Source of the DNA: Chlamydomonas reinhardtii
Taxonomy: Eukaryota > Chlorophyta > Chlorophyceae > Chlamydomonadales > Chlamydomonadaceae
Reading direction: 5' to 3'
Assembly: GCF_000002595.2 (NCBI RefSeq)
Contig: NC_057005.1
Span: forward strand, 716,281-780,280
DNA length: 64,000 nucleotides
Shown here: one piece after another, positions 13,901-25,317 of the stretch
Layout: every line of letters starts with the position of its first letter
Position numbering within the stretch: position 1 is the first letter of the stretch
Notes under the pieces: generated by a model
What the model was told of the DNA's origin: nothing
Databases searched by the model: none
Seen by the model: only the letters and a program-made list of their open reading frames with translations
Translations under genes and position numbers: made by a program

Positions 13901-15500
13901 AGGAACACTAGCATAGCAGGCGCTGTGGGGGAGCGGAGTAAGGGGGCGTCGAGTTCAAGAACCCCGTAAACCGAGACCCTGCACCCGAAACCGAGTCTCA
14001 GGGTATCGGCGTGGGTGGCGCGACGAGCGTGTGCGGTGTATACATGGAGATGCTGGCGTGCCGTACTTGCGGATACATGCACACACGCACCCAGTATGGT
14101 GGGCTCCAGGCGTATGCATGCGGTGCTCTTGGTCACATCCACCGCCCCCGACACCAGCGGGATCACCAGCTGGGCCGAGCAGGAGCCGGTGCCGCTGGAG
14201 GTCGAGCAGATGGGCATGTCCTGTGTGTGCGTGTGCAAATGGCACATGGCGCGTTGGTGCAATCTGTGGTGGTGAGCAGTGAGCACCGCCTACATCGGCG
14301 AGTGTACATCGTTTCGTCGCCCCAACTTGCCACACCCGCCCCCGCACCTCCCAGGGGCGCTCTGCGTCGTGGCCAAGCATTGCGCACCCCCCCCTGCCCC
14401 GCCCTCCCGCCCCGCTCCACGCCCCACCCGCCCCACACCACGCACCCACCACCCCGCCCCGCACGCACCTTCTTGGCTGCGTACGCCTCCAGCTGCAGCT
14501 CCACCACCCCCGACACCAGCGCCTGCCCCGTCACCACCACACCGCTGCCGGCGGCGGCACTCAGCGGCGACGGCCAGTTGAGCACCCCGGACGTGATGGC
14601 GGCGACCGAGGCCGCGTCAGTGGAGTGCAGCAGCGTCAGGTTGAGGCTGCCGGCGGCGGCGCAGGCCACGTCGGCGGCGCACCAGGCGCCGAAGGCGGCG
14701 GAGGGGAAGGTGGCGGAGGCGGAGCCGTTGGCGACGAGCGAGGGGTAGGTCGCCGCCAGGGCGCGGCGCGCAGTGGCTGCGTCTGCGGCAACGTCTGCGT
14801 CGTTGCTGTTGCCATCGGCTGTGACAGACGTGGAGGCGGGGGACACGAGATGCGAGGCCTCGGAGGAGGAAGAGGCACCAGCCTCAGACCCAGCGCTGGC
14901 TCTGGCGCCGGCCTCCCGCTTGCCGGCTGTGCCAGCTGCTGTCGCTGCTGTGAGCGTGCCAAAGGCCGCGGACGCTGCTGTGGCGTACGCGCCCGCTGTC
15001 ACCTGGGCATCCACCGATGTGCCACCGTCACTAAATGCCGCTGCCAATGCATCGCTGGCAGTCGACACGTCTACCGGCTCTGTCAGGAGGTAGGGCGCCT
15101 GCTCCAGTTGCTCCTCCTGCTGTTGCTGTTGCCCGCCGCCTGCAATGAGGCCTTCGCCAGCTCCCTCCCCATCCTCTACATTATCTGCAGCTGTGTCCTG
15201 GTTTCCGCTAGCGCTGCAGCATGCAGGCACGTCTGCGAGAGCGCCGTCGACATCGGCAAGGGTAGACACCGCGGCTGTGTCCACCGGCGTCGCGAAGGTG
15301 CGTGTGTCTGCCTCCACGCAGGACGCGTGCGGGCAGTCGCCCACATGCTGAACCTCAGACTGCGCTTCAAGAGCAGCTGCTGGGGTGGGCATTGCTAGGA
15401 GTGCTAGGCCGGCGACCAATCCTACGGGCGCGCGGGTAACAATAGCGGCGAAGGTCAGCGGGAGTCCGGTGGGGCACGAGAAGGGCCTGCGAAGGGCCAT
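10914..15500 (-). CDS. Secreted/type I single-pass membrane protein with large ectodomain
   Basis: Ten exons on the minus strand: 15500-14469, 14220-14091, 13835-13731, 13551-13429, 13103-13018, 12819-12688, 12385-12261, 11942-11771, 11478-11350 and 11165-10914, giving 761 aa with consistent phases. The ATG at 15500 is followed by a basic start and a hydrophobic segment ending in PTPAAA, which looks like a signal peptide. The ectodomain has an Ala/Ser/Thr-rich region, a Cys-containing part (CSTSSGTGSC), a Pro-rich spacer (SAVPPSPPASAPPPPP) of the kind seen in volvocine cell-wall proteins, and an alpha/beta-looking module (VELKVAVVVGV, VTVDFAVRVP). One membrane helix (VGAAVGIALGCLAGLVLLLGG) lies in the eighth exon. 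The cytosolic tail is charged, then Gly/Ala-rich, and ends AAWGY. I do not recognise a named family. A role as a cell-surface or wall-linked receptor-like protein is an inference. Confidence 0.8.
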
Positions 15501-18394
15501 TCGCGCGGCCTTCGCGAAGGTCCGTGGTATCAATTGCCGAGGTACGGACAGCAAATACAAACTGCAGTGATGAATAAGCAGACGAGGTGCCCCTTCAAGT
15601 GCGCATGTGCCCCTCACTCTCCCTTGATAGTCTCCCTTACCCGCTAGCGCTAGAATCGACGTGCTCCTGAGTTTACGTGTCATTTACAGTCCCTCAGACA
15701 CGCTTGCTACATTGCGTCAGTGTCTACGAATAGTGTTTCCTCATTTCTCTCTGCTTTCAGTTTTTGTAGCGCGCATGCAAAGATTATTTTGTAGAGGTCA
15801 CGCGTATCGCAGTAAAAATGTTAACAGGCCCTCACAGCTGCCCAATTCAAGGGACACCGGCAGTTCGGCACGCACGGCCCGCGGCGAATGGGCGAATGGC
15901 AGCGGGTCCGAGGGCGAGCGGGCGGTCGCTTTGATGTCTTCTGAGCGAGCAAGTAATAATAGTTATACTAGGGGGCCCGGAGGCGGGTAGATGCTAGCCG
16001 CTAGCGCCTGTGCGGGGCCGGGAGGGAGGGGTCAACGAGGGGAGGGTCACTCCCGCATTGGCAAGAAAGGCACCGCGACGGGCAGCCGACGAATCCAGTG
16101 GTGCAAGCAGCACCCAGACCGATCGATCGCGTCTTGTTGCTGTTCTACTTGATCCTTTACGAACGGCAACCCGGAGGTTGGGGAAGTCTCCTAGTGCACG
16201 TTGGGGGCATCGGCAGAATTAGAAACGTGAACGAAGTCCGCCTGCCATTCTTTTAATGATTTGAGACACACACCTTGGGCAAATACGGGCCTGCTAAATG
16301 GGGCAGGGCCAGGTCGGGCGGGCACAACGTGAGGGAAGCTTGCGGGGAGGCGGGGGGGGGGGGGCGGGCAAGGTGGTTCGGGAGCGTGTGCGTGCATATC
16401 ATCTCTGCATTGACGGTGATAGCCAACCATGTATGCATTGCTACGGAAAGGTGTTGCTGCCGGTAGAGAAGAGAGAGCAATGACTGTGGACTGAGACCTT
16501 TCCGATTTGGGCGGGAACATGCAAAGACTATTTCATGGTAAATTTTGGTGTCGCAGTCTACTGCCGTACCTGTAATATAGCTTCATGAGCATGCAGCAAG
16601 GTCGTCAGCTGCGTTATGGCACATCTGGGCTGAGCCTGCTTAGAGCCTGCCATCCGGCTGCATCTACGGTACTCGCAGTCGTAGCGATCAGGCCAGTCGA
16701 GCGCAGAGCACGTTGCGGGCGCACAGGGGGCGTCTCTCTCGCGGCGTGGGGCCGAGCATTGTGGTGGCGGAGGCACCAGCAGCTGCGGGCGACCTGGGCG
16801 GCCTCGAGTGCCTGGTGTGGGCGGGGTGGAGCTGCAGCAGGTCAGCAACGCAGCATTGCGGGCGAGTGCTACAGGGGGGCACAGGTTGGGAACTTTGTTA
16901 CGCCATCAGTGGCCTCTGCAGGTGGAGGTGACCCACAGTTGCAGGCTTGCAGCTGCACAGATGTTCTTCCTGGGCGCAGGGAAGGGTGGCGGAGGCACAA
17001 GGAGGAGACAGCAGGCGCAACAGCAGGTACAGACGCTGGCTCCGGCACAGACGTAACAACAACTGCAGCCGCAGCTGCAGATGTAGCATTGGGCGAGCCT
17101 TGCCGGATCACTTGCGTGCAGGGTTGCCGCTGGCTTGGCGCCGTGGGGGCGCTATCGCTTGGCTGGCATGCCAGGGGCGCCGCATGTGCAGTGCACAGCA
17201 GCAACGCACCGGTGTTGGCGGCGCTGCTAGATGCGAGGATGGCGACCACGGGTAGGGCGTATGGCGTGAGGGCAGCACCCGGCGGCACAGCTGGTGCCGG
17301 CGACCCAGGAGGCCTTGCGTGTTGGGGTATCGTGTGGTGTGTTGGGGTAGTGCTGGGGTGCACCGCGTGCACGCCTCAAGGAGCCACCGCCACCAGTCAC
17401 CCAAACCCCTGCCAACTCTGCACACATCTGTGCCCGGCCTGCTTGTGGTCCCCACGGTACCCACGGGCCGCAGCCACTCGCACTCGGTGAGGCAGCGACT
17501 GTCGCCGTGATGCAGACGTGGGCAACCTAGCCGCTGCGGCCACTGCGGCATCAGGCGGCCCCGTGGCGCCGTCTGGCGATGCAGGCGGCAGCAGCTGCGC
17601 AGCGCCTGCAGGCAGCGGCGCAGCAGCGGCGGCTCAGCAAGCGACCGCTTGCTTAAAGCATAGCCATTGACGCAGCACTTCAAGTAACGAGTCAAGCCCA
17701 TCAACATCCGTCGCCGCGTTTTCTGGCTTCGGTGATACGGTAGAGTGGTTGAGCATCAAACGTCGCAGGCAAAAAAAGGAATAGAGCTGCTGTCAGTGTT
17801 TAAGTGTCGGGTGCGCCATACAGCGCAGATGGAGGCGCATGATCAGGTCTTCAGGTGCCAGCCGCCAGGTGTCGCCAACATAAGCTGTTCGCACAGAATG
17901 TCAACAGGAAAGGGAAACACCTACCGCTACGCAGTACTCCGGCTTGCCCCTCCCCCCTCAGGGCGCTCCATGCCGTGCGCCCCGGAATGCGGTGTGGGGA
18001 TGGGGTGGGGTGGGATGGACTGGCGGATGGTGGAAGTATTATATAGGTCTGCTGGGGGCTGCGAGCAGCCATACTACCGGTCATGATATTGCCTTCGGTA
18101 GCTCAGGGCGCCGCGGGCTGGGGGTGGGTAAGTGAGCGGGGATGGGGGCTCGGACTCAGCAGGGGCACGGACTCAGGGCGTGGAAGCCAGCGAGAAGCGG
18201 GCGAGAGTAACGCCGATGTGCCGGGTGATGTGCGAGCAGAATACAGAACGCGGCATTCGTCATTGCGGGGAAACTAAAACTGATAGCGCCAACCTTTTGA
18301 CACGAGTGTGGCGCATGAGCCGGGGCGCACCAGTAGACTGCACGAGTAGACTGGTAGGTGAACCACAAGCAGCCGGCAGAGTGCAGCCCACGCC
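15501..18394. other. Intergenic region, Ala-rich frames of doubtful coding status
   Basis: The left part should hold the promoter of the gene starting at 15500. Between about 16585 and 17700 overlapping open frames exist on both strands. One is a plus-strand Ala/Gly/Thr-rich frame (16585-17490 and again about 17510-17690). They read like a low-complexity coding exon or a decayed gene, but no domain or convincing exon chain was found. A run of 14 G lies near 16350. Confidence 0.35.
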
Positions 18395-18849
18395 TCGCGG
18401 CAGCATGGCGGATGCCAGAGGCCACCGCTCAAAACTCAAAACACATGGACTGCTAGGCAGCATGCACGCCAGGCACAAGCCGGTGCCACACCGCTCGCAC
18501 TGATCGTGGCTTGGTGCGGCCAGTGCGGCGTTGGGTTGAGAATGCTTTCACAGTTCCATCCACATACCGGGTGTATGCTCAAGCGTTGCAGTACAAGGTC
18601 GTTGAGGATGAAGGTCACATAATTGATTGGGGAGGGCCAAAAGGCCCGACAGAAATTGCGGAAGCGTTCCGAAGAACGACGACCGACGGGGATGGAATAA
18701 GTTTTCAACTGGCACTGTCGCGACTCGGTTAGACCTCACAGTCTGCGACACTGCCCCAAGCGCAAGGATACCGAAACATGTGCGCCGGAAGCACCAGCCC
18801 CAAACTGGGTCCGAGTGATGTGCGACTGGCCGCACGATGGTGGGGGCTA
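18395..18849. repeat. Left arm of a ~450-bp inverted repeat pair
   Basis: The reverse complement of this segment matches 25433-25880 at roughly 95% or better, with only scattered substitutions. Similarity stops abruptly near 18395 on the outside and 18849 on the inside. The arm contains a plus-strand open frame (18511-18732) ending in the same peptide as the minus-strand frame of the other arm (TTTDGDGISFQLALSRLG), so both copies point inward. The arm may be a terminal inverted repeat of a 7.5-kb element or two independent insertions of one repeat. No target duplication was recognised. Confidence 0.75.
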
Positions 18850-20505
18850 TTCTTGATCATTGATGGGGTCCGATTGGGCCACTTGTAGCGTTCCAGTGTC
18901 GCGCCCTATGATAGGACAATGAACGTGACTCAGTCACACGATATGCACGGTCACACGCCAGGTCACGACACCAGGTTTCAATAAGACACACTGCTTGCGA
19001 CTCTGCTACAGTGCCCTCCAGCCATTTGTGCGTCTGCGTAGAGCGTGGTGAGTGGTACCGCTGGCCATGGGGCCATGGGGCCGGTGGCACAGAGTGACAG
19101 GGCCCGCGGCAGTGCGGCATACCCAAGTGGCTTGGGGCCTTTAGAGGCCGCCGGAGGCGGAATGCATGCGGTCATGCGCGGGGTGGAGGTGTGGTAACAA
19201 GGTGACGCAGAGGAGCGCGCGGAGAGTGTGCAGCGCTGGGGTTGTGGTGGGGCCGGCCAACGTAACCAAGCTGCGGGCGTGGAGGCGGCTGATACCAGAC
19301 GGTGTTAGCTATTCGGTGGCAGATCTTGTGCGGCATGTAGAGGACAGAGCAGGCGTTTGTGGCCCAGTTAAAAATGTGGCGTATCGCAGATAGGGACAGG
19401 AGGATTCCCCTGTATGGCAATGTGCGTCAGCTACCGTTCATATGCAGGTTGCAGGCGGTCAACGGCTTGTGTATGGAGCACCATGCCAGATTGCCAGTAG
19501 AACTGTGTCGGCGGCCTGACCGTGCCCACTGCTGGCGCACCTTTTAGCCCTTGCGTGCCCTTGTCAGCTTGTCGGAAGGTGCTTAGATGTGCAGCAAATA
19601 GTATAATGTATGTTCTAGGACAGCTCCGACTAACCCCCAGCTCACTCGTGTACGGCACCCCAACCCCGGCAGCCGTACAGGAGTTTCAGTGCGAGTCGGC
19701 AGCTGCACGAGTGGGAGCAGGTAGTTGTACGGCAGCCCGGCTCGGAAGCTACCTGACTGTAGTGACGCACACGGGCATTTGGCGCTAGTCGGCAGGCGCG
19801 CGAGTGGGAATGAGCAGTTGAGCGCGCACGCGGGTTGGAAGCTGCGGCAGGGCACGGTGGAGCACGGCGGAGGCTGGCGGTTGGCGCGGCGCGCGAGTGG
19901 GAGTGCATAGTCGTGCGCACGCCCTTTGGGAAGCTGTGTGTGTGAGCTGCGTGTCAACTCAGAGAGACGCATGGGGCTGTGTCGCGCCCTACGATAGGAC
20001 ACTGAACGTTTCGTGTGCCTGACGGCGACTCTGCTCAGGATAATATCGATCACAGTCAGATAGGTCCAAACATAGCTCCATGGTCTGGGCAGATCGGCCA
20101 GCGCAAAGAGCGACTGATCATGGTGGTCGGCGATGGCAGAACGTCTCCCGGGCTCTCATTCCGATGTTTGCAGATCTGTTATGTCGGCCTCCCATGCAAT
20201 ACACCGTGTCGGGCCAACCAACCACCCTCGGGCACCCTCTTCCCACACGCCAAAACCACACCCAAATCACTCAGCCACACGATACGCACGGTCACACGCC
20301 AGGTCATGACAGCTGACCCGGTTTCCATGAGCTGCCTCTGGGCGCACCCTGGCGCACACGGTTTCACACGGCTGACAGTTGAGCCCGAGTGCGGGTGGGA
20401 CTCGCTGGAGTGCATGATAGGCGCTGGGGGGCACGCGCAGGCGGGGCGCAGGGGTGGCTCGCAGGAAATTCGGCGGTAACTCGCGCGAAACTCATTTAAA
20501 ACTCA
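18850..20505. repeat. Direct-repeat region with a split second copy
   Basis: A unit of about 85 bp at 18898-18985 recurs as two separated halves, at 19981-20008 (GCGCCCTACGATAGGACACT) and 20270-20330 (GATACGCACGGTCACACGCC). The second copy thus appears split by about 260 bp of unrelated DNA. The rest of this stretch contains only short frames without recognisable products. Confidence 0.55.
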
Positions 20506-21239
20506 TGTCACACTCAGGGGGGGGGGGGGGGTAGAATCTTCCGAAACAGACCCCATGCTTCAAATGGATAGAGCTCAACGAGAAAATCACGAATCCGCTT
20601 TCAAAATTGAAAATGGGTTTCTGGGTGCAAAGTTATGACCCCTCAAAGTGGCCGGTCGGTCGGTCGGTCGGGGGTCCCAAGAGGTTTTGCACAGGTTCGT
20701 GCCAAGTTTTGTTCCTAGCGCTTCTGTCCTGCGGCGCGCGGCGCAATGGGTGCAGCTCAACGAGGCATGCGTAGGTATACCCCAGACTTAGCACACATGC
20801 ATAGTATGGGGTAGTTTGGGGAGCGGCGTGTCGGCATGTCGGGAGATGCCTGGGGAACTGGTCAGGGACAGGCGGGTGCCGGCCGGCTTTTGCATGGATG
20901 AACGATGCACATTTCGTACTATCAAGTAACATTGGAGTAAGCCGTTGCATAGCAGGCCAGACTATCAGGATACTTGTCGGCAGACGGGTGGACATGTCCA
21001 CACGTCCAAATGTCGGTCGGTCAAGGTGTGTTCCCAAGGCGGATCATTTGCATAGCGATAGAGCTCACCGAGAGCAGTCAATTGGCACCAACCTGACAAA
21101 AAACTAAGGGGTTCTGAGGGGGTTTTGGGGGGTCGTACGGTAGGGGGGGTCGGTCGGTCGGTCGGTCGGGGGGTCCGGGAGGTTTTGTGGCATGGGGTCA
21201 AAAACGTTTGTTCCTACCCCCCCCCCCCTGTCACACTCA
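20506..21239. mobile_element. Short non-autonomous DNA element with G/C-tract ends (copy 1)
   Basis: The element body is 20517-21228 (712 bp). It starts with a run of 15 G and ends with a run of 12 C. It is flanked by a perfect 11-bp direct repeat, TGTCACACTCA, at 20506-20516 and 21229-21239, which is the expected target-site duplication. The terminal inverted repeats are imperfect: G-tract, then GTAGAA or GTAGGAAC, then ACCCCATGC about 35 bp in. Both ends carry a subterminal (GGTC)n tract followed by a GGTTTTG motif. No protein-coding capacity was seen. A sister copy lies at 26919-27629. An 11-bp duplication would fit a Mutator-like element, but the superfamily cannot be set from these ends. 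Confidence 0.85.
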
Positions 21240-22716
21240 TGCGAAACTCGCCCCAAACTGGAGTGAAACCGAGAAGTGGCCATTTTTGCAGGCCCCGCTC
21301 CAACCTTGCTAGCGTATAATTAGCTGTAAACATTATCGTATTTATTGGGGCAGGGAACGTTGGGGGTAAGCCGCTCCGCGCTCGTTCAATTCATCGCATT
21401 GCGCAGCGCGCTGTAAGCAGGTCCTCCCTGGTCCTCCTGCAGCTGCTTTGCAGGCAGCCAGAGCTAGAAAGCGGCCTCCTGCTGCTTTTAGGGTGGTCTG
21501 GCATTTCTGACATAGGCTGTTTCAGAGCCGCTCAGCCTTTGGAGGGATCTTGTTGTGTGTGGTTACAAGGTGGTGAGCACAACGTGCATTCCTGTCCTTG
21601 TAGAAACCGAGGCCCGGGCCGGGGGGCCCTTATAACGCCTGCAACACTTATACATGCAGCTAGTTTGGTCCCCGAATGGGGGTGCTTCTGCTCCTGTGCT
21701 CCAAATGGAATCTAGTTGCATAGGCCTCTGGAGGGCTCTGGCGGGCTCTGGCGGGCTCTGGCGGGCTCTGGCGGGCTCTGGCGGGCTCTGAAGGGCTCTG
21801 GCGGGCTCTGAAGGGCTCTGGCGGGCTCTGAGGGGCTCTGGCGGGCTCTGGAGAGTTCTGGCGGGCTTTGAAGGGCTCAGTAGGGCTCTGGAGGTTGGCA
21901 ACCGACAAGGGTCCCCCCTGGAACTGGATGCGACCGCAAGGGCTCCTCCCTTTCCTTATGGAGAAGGGGCAAGCCAACACGACCGCCGCCTGTGCGTCCG
22001 GCCGCTGTGCATGCTTGGCGGGCCAGTACCGTGTTGGCCCACTATTGAGTTGCAAAGGCCGTGTCAACCCACGCCATGCCGAAAGCCAGTCGAGGTCGGT
22101 ATTACGGATTTAACCAAGTCCAGACGTTGAATGTTTGGCAGGCAGGCAGCACCGCACCACAGCCCAACGGTCGTACACCTAACATGGAGCACAACCCAGC
22201 CCAAGCCCAGCCGTCCACAGACCACCAGCACTTACTAGCAATCACCACTAGCCCACGTACCCCGCAGCGCTTTAGCACCTCTAACAGCCGCGAGAGGAAG
22301 GCACGGATGCCGCGTGCCTGTGGCAAGCTGGGTCAGTCGCTGGGCAACTCCAATCAGGTTGTATTGCTGAGTGCGGCTCAGTCTGAGTCCGGCACGCAAG
22401 CGGCCTGCGTGCCAAAGGAGAATATGGGCTGCGCCAGCACACAAGTGAGCACCGGCAAGTTCCCGATCCAGCACCGGCGGCAAGGCGTGAGAAGTGGCTG
22501 GCACAGTGCACCATGCAGTGGGTGCATGGGCGCGAGGGCACCTAGGAACGAGTGGCTTTACCAGTACTCTGCTCGCTTGCACGGCAACCAGGTCGCATCC
22601 GAGCGCCCTCAAAACATACAACAGCAGCCGTAGGAGCAATGTCGCATCCGAGTCAGCAAACGTGCCTCGTCCCGTGGGCCCTCAAAACTACAGCAGTCAA
22701 CACACACAGTTGCGCA
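21240..22716. other. Repeat-island spacer without a supported gene
   Basis: Apart from the minisatellite at 21729-21895, this stretch has overlapping open frames on both strands at about 22061-22639 (190 aa plus, 134 aa minus). Neither has a recognisable domain or clear splice context, so no gene is called. Confidence 0.4.
21729..21895. repeat. 10-bp minisatellite (GGGCTCTGGC units)
   Basis: About sixteen tandem copies of a 10-bp unit, GGGCTCTGGC, with variants such as GGGCTCTGAA and GAGTTCTGGC. Open frames across it read as Pro/Glu/Arg/Ser repeats in all phases, which is a by-product of the repeat rather than evidence for a protein. Confidence 0.9.
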
Positions 22717-22940
22717 CTACTTGCGCCGGCGCTCCCACTCGTAGCACGCGCCGCACATGCCATGCCTGTACCTGGCGGCCTTGGTGCCACACTTGCAGCA
22801 GCAGCCATCGGGGCCCAGCAGCGCCGCTGCCGCCTTGCAACGCGCCGCCGCGAAGGCCCGACGTTCAACCGCACTCAGAAAGTGCGCAACGGCGGCATAC
22901 ACATACACACTTTTTTTGTCTTTCCTTGTGCTCTCTAACA
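22717..22940 (-). CDS. Candidate terminal exon with a Cys4-type zinc-finger-like end
   Basis: A minus-strand frame ending in a stop at 22717-22719 encodes an Ala/Arg-rich helix followed by CCCKCGTKAARYRHGMCGAC and a basic tail (YEWERRRK). The CxxC...CxxC spacing looks like a small zinc-binding motif. The upstream part of the frame runs into the hairpin at 23028-23110 and is unlikely to be coding, so an acceptor near 22940 is assumed. No neighbouring exon of the same gene was identified. It could be the last exon of a degraded element-encoded or host gene. Confidence 0.35.
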
Positions 22941-23027
22941 CACCCTTGGCTCTTACTGACGCCTCACTTGGTTGGCGACCTGCACTGTGCTGCCAGCTAG
23001 TGGCAAACCATTCGATCAATTGAAGAT

Positions 23028-23110
23028 AAATGGCCGTACTACCATTGTCATGTCTGACTGCATCATGACACATGATGCAGTCAGACATGACAATAGTAGT
23101 ACGGCCATTT
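23028..23110. repeat. Long near-perfect hairpin (40-nt arms, 3-nt loop)
   Basis: Arms 23028-23067 and 23071-23110 are reverse complements with a single mismatch in 40 bp, separated by ACA. The arms begin AAATGGCCGTACTAC and meet at CATCATG/CATGATG. Transcripts from either strand would fold into a stable stem. It could be a tiny fold-back transposon relic or a small-RNA precursor. Confidence 0.9.
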
Positions 23111-23461
23111 CCCTGCGCATGCAATGTACACCGCAGCCATGGAGCATCGTGCCTTCCCCCCTACCCACGCTCCGGCAAACTTCACATTTAAACCACGAAA
23201 TCAAAAAACGTGGTTAGAATCTTGCGGGAAACTGCAGCCGTTGCCTGCCTGCTGGTTCATCGGAAGCCCCCGCCGATTGCACGTCTGCGGGAGTGCTGCT
23301 GCTACCAGGTAACAAATGCGTACCTATACCCCTGCGGTTCATTCCCAATTTGCCCTTACATCTGCCACAACCCCCGGCCTGCAATCGCCAGGCGACGCCC
23401 CCGCTATGAGTTCATGCTACACAGCAGAACGCATCCGTGAAAGAGCAGAGCTAGCGATGCC

Positions 23462-23570
23462 TTAAACCCGGTACTCGTAAGCCACGTTCACGTCCTTGCA
23501 CAGGCACGCCATCATGGCGCGCTGCCGGCTGTCCTTCAGCGGAGGGCCGATGTACAGCTTCGTGTTCGTC
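23462..23570 (-). CDS. Candidate terminal exon, unidentified
   Basis: After a good acceptor (TGTACAG) the minus strand reads RTNTKLYIGPP, then a Lys/Asp/Arg-rich stretch and AYEYRV with a stop at 23462-23464. Codon choice is strongly GC-ending, as in the real genes of this window and unlike the flanking DNA. No upstream exon was found between 23571 and 24254, so the exon may be orphaned or belong to a gene with a long intron. Product unknown. Confidence 0.4.
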
Positions 23571-24254
23571 CTGTACACAGGATGGGTGGGTCAGCTCATT
23601 AGTGCAGGAAGATGGTACAACATCTGCGGAGCCACGTCGCAGCCATGCAGTACTGAACTAGCAGGTTACCGATACATTAGTAAGCTTGATATGACAGTTA
23701 CGGTACACGGCATGAGGTACACCCCCCTAGTGACCAACGCGCATTTGCTAACGGCTCGCATCAAAATTGCTCACTGCTGGTACTCCTCCGGGGACCGTGA
23801 GTCGTGGACTGCGGTTGACAGGGTCTCGTACATCTTCGTCATCGCATCTGGAGCATCTGTAGGGCTCACGCTACACGAAGCACAACACCAGGGCACGCAG
23901 GGTGTCACGGCAAGTTAACGTATTTTGTCTTTGGGCTGAGGCAGGGGGCGAGAGACGGGGGTAGCCATCCCAGGCGGTTGTGTGTGGAGTGTGAGAGGAG
24001 GGGGTTTCATTCCAATTCTCAGACAGGGGGATAAGCACAGAGGGAGAGTGGCGACAAGCCCCTGGCGCAGCCGCGCTGCCCTGGCCGGGACTCTTCGGTG
24101 AAAAGGACGGGCAACCGACCCATCCCTGCCACACATACGGTGTTGCACACGCACAGCCATCACGAGGTCGGTCGCCCTGCCGGCACAAGCCTGCTGCAGC
24201 TCTGCTGCCCCAAACCCAGCTGCTGCTCACGCTCAGATCCCGTGCCGCACACAC

Positions 24255-25317
24255 TTACTTGTTCTTCTTCAGGCACTCCTGCAGGCTCTTGCGCTCGGCC
24301 AGGTACGCGCGCCAGCAGTCCTTCGCCTTGGTCGTGTCCCACTGCACGTTGGTGCGCGTGTGCATCGTGTCCTGGATGTGCTCTGCGTGCCAGCCGAGAG
24401 GAGCCGCGCCACGTTTGCGCAAGCAGGCAACCATTCCGTTGTGAGGAGTTCGGTTTTGAGAAGCGTTGGTTGAGAAGCGGGGAAGTGGAGCGGTCGGGGC
24501 CCAGCCACACAGGTGCCGCCCAGCTTACCCATCAGGCCGCGCATGTGGAGGAGGCCCAGTGTATTCAGGTACTGCGCGGTGGTGAGGTTCAGCTCCCCCT
24601 GGAGGCGCGCCACCTCCGTTTTGAGCTCGCCCAGTTCGTCCTTCACTGGCGCGACAGCCTTTGCCATCAGGGCCTGGAGTATGCTGAGGATAATTTCATC
24701 GCTGAAGTTGTTCTGGAACATCGCTTTGAGCGCGTCCACCTGCGGTGCGCAAGAGGCAACTTCGACTCTTGAGGCTTCTGATTCGTCTAGTCCGTCAAAC
24801 GTCTAGTACTCAAACACGTCTCGGAGAGTCTCGGAGAGACACGCATCACACCTCTGGCTTGCCGATAGCGCTGAAGAAGCTTGGTGCGGGCTCGTAAAAC
24901 CTCTCGTCGCTGCTGCCCGAGGCTTGGCTCGCACAGGGGACAACGCTGCGCGTCCGTGGCGGCACGGCGACTGCCACGGCGCAGCTGCCCTTTGAAGACC
25001 CACACAGCGTACATGCCTCATGGAAGCAGCAGCTACGTTGGGCACACGGCGCATAGCAGTTTGCATTTCTAGCAAGTTTCTGGTCACGTTTTGAGCTTTT
25101 GTGACTGTGCCCGCCTGTTATTTAGTAGGTCGTTTATCACCCAGCTGATACTGTTCGTGCCTGCTGCTGTGTCATCGCCACCAGTGTCATCCCTCGCCTG
25201 CTTGATTGATGTTACAAGTTCATGCTTGTAGATTGGTCCAAACGAGCCATCATTATGTGAGTATCTTGAATCGGCAACAATTGCCGCGGACTGGATGGTC
25301 CAGCATGAGCAAAGCAT
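24255..25317 (-). CDS. Unidentified small gene: Cys-rich N-part, coiled coil, conserved-looking C-terminus
   Basis: At least three minus-strand exons are likely. The last (about 24381-24255) encodes HIQDTMHTRTNVQWDTTKAK and ends CLKKNK before a stop at 24255-24257. The one before (about 24739-24530) encodes an amphipathic segment (FQNNFSDEIILSILQAL) and a coiled coil (KDELGELKTEVARLQGEL). Its donor GGTAAGC joins the last exon in frame. Upstream (about 25090-24858) a Cys-rich frame (CYAPCAQRSCC, then CTLCGSS) leads to ERFYEPAPSFFSAIGKPE. A possible first exon starts with an ATG at 25317. The link between 25317 and the Cys-rich part needs a frame change, so the 5' structure is unsolved. The family was not recognised. 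The gene sits just inside the right arm of the inverted repeat, so it may belong to a mobile element. Confidence 0.5.

Noticed and set aside
16585-17707. Ala/Gly-rich open frames on both strands as a gene
   Set aside because: Low complexity with no consistent exon chain and no recognisable domain, so it is kept only as a note in the spacer entry.
21563-22067. Pro/Glu/Arg repeat proteins
   Set aside because: They arise from reading the 10-bp GGGCTCTGGC minisatellite in several phases.
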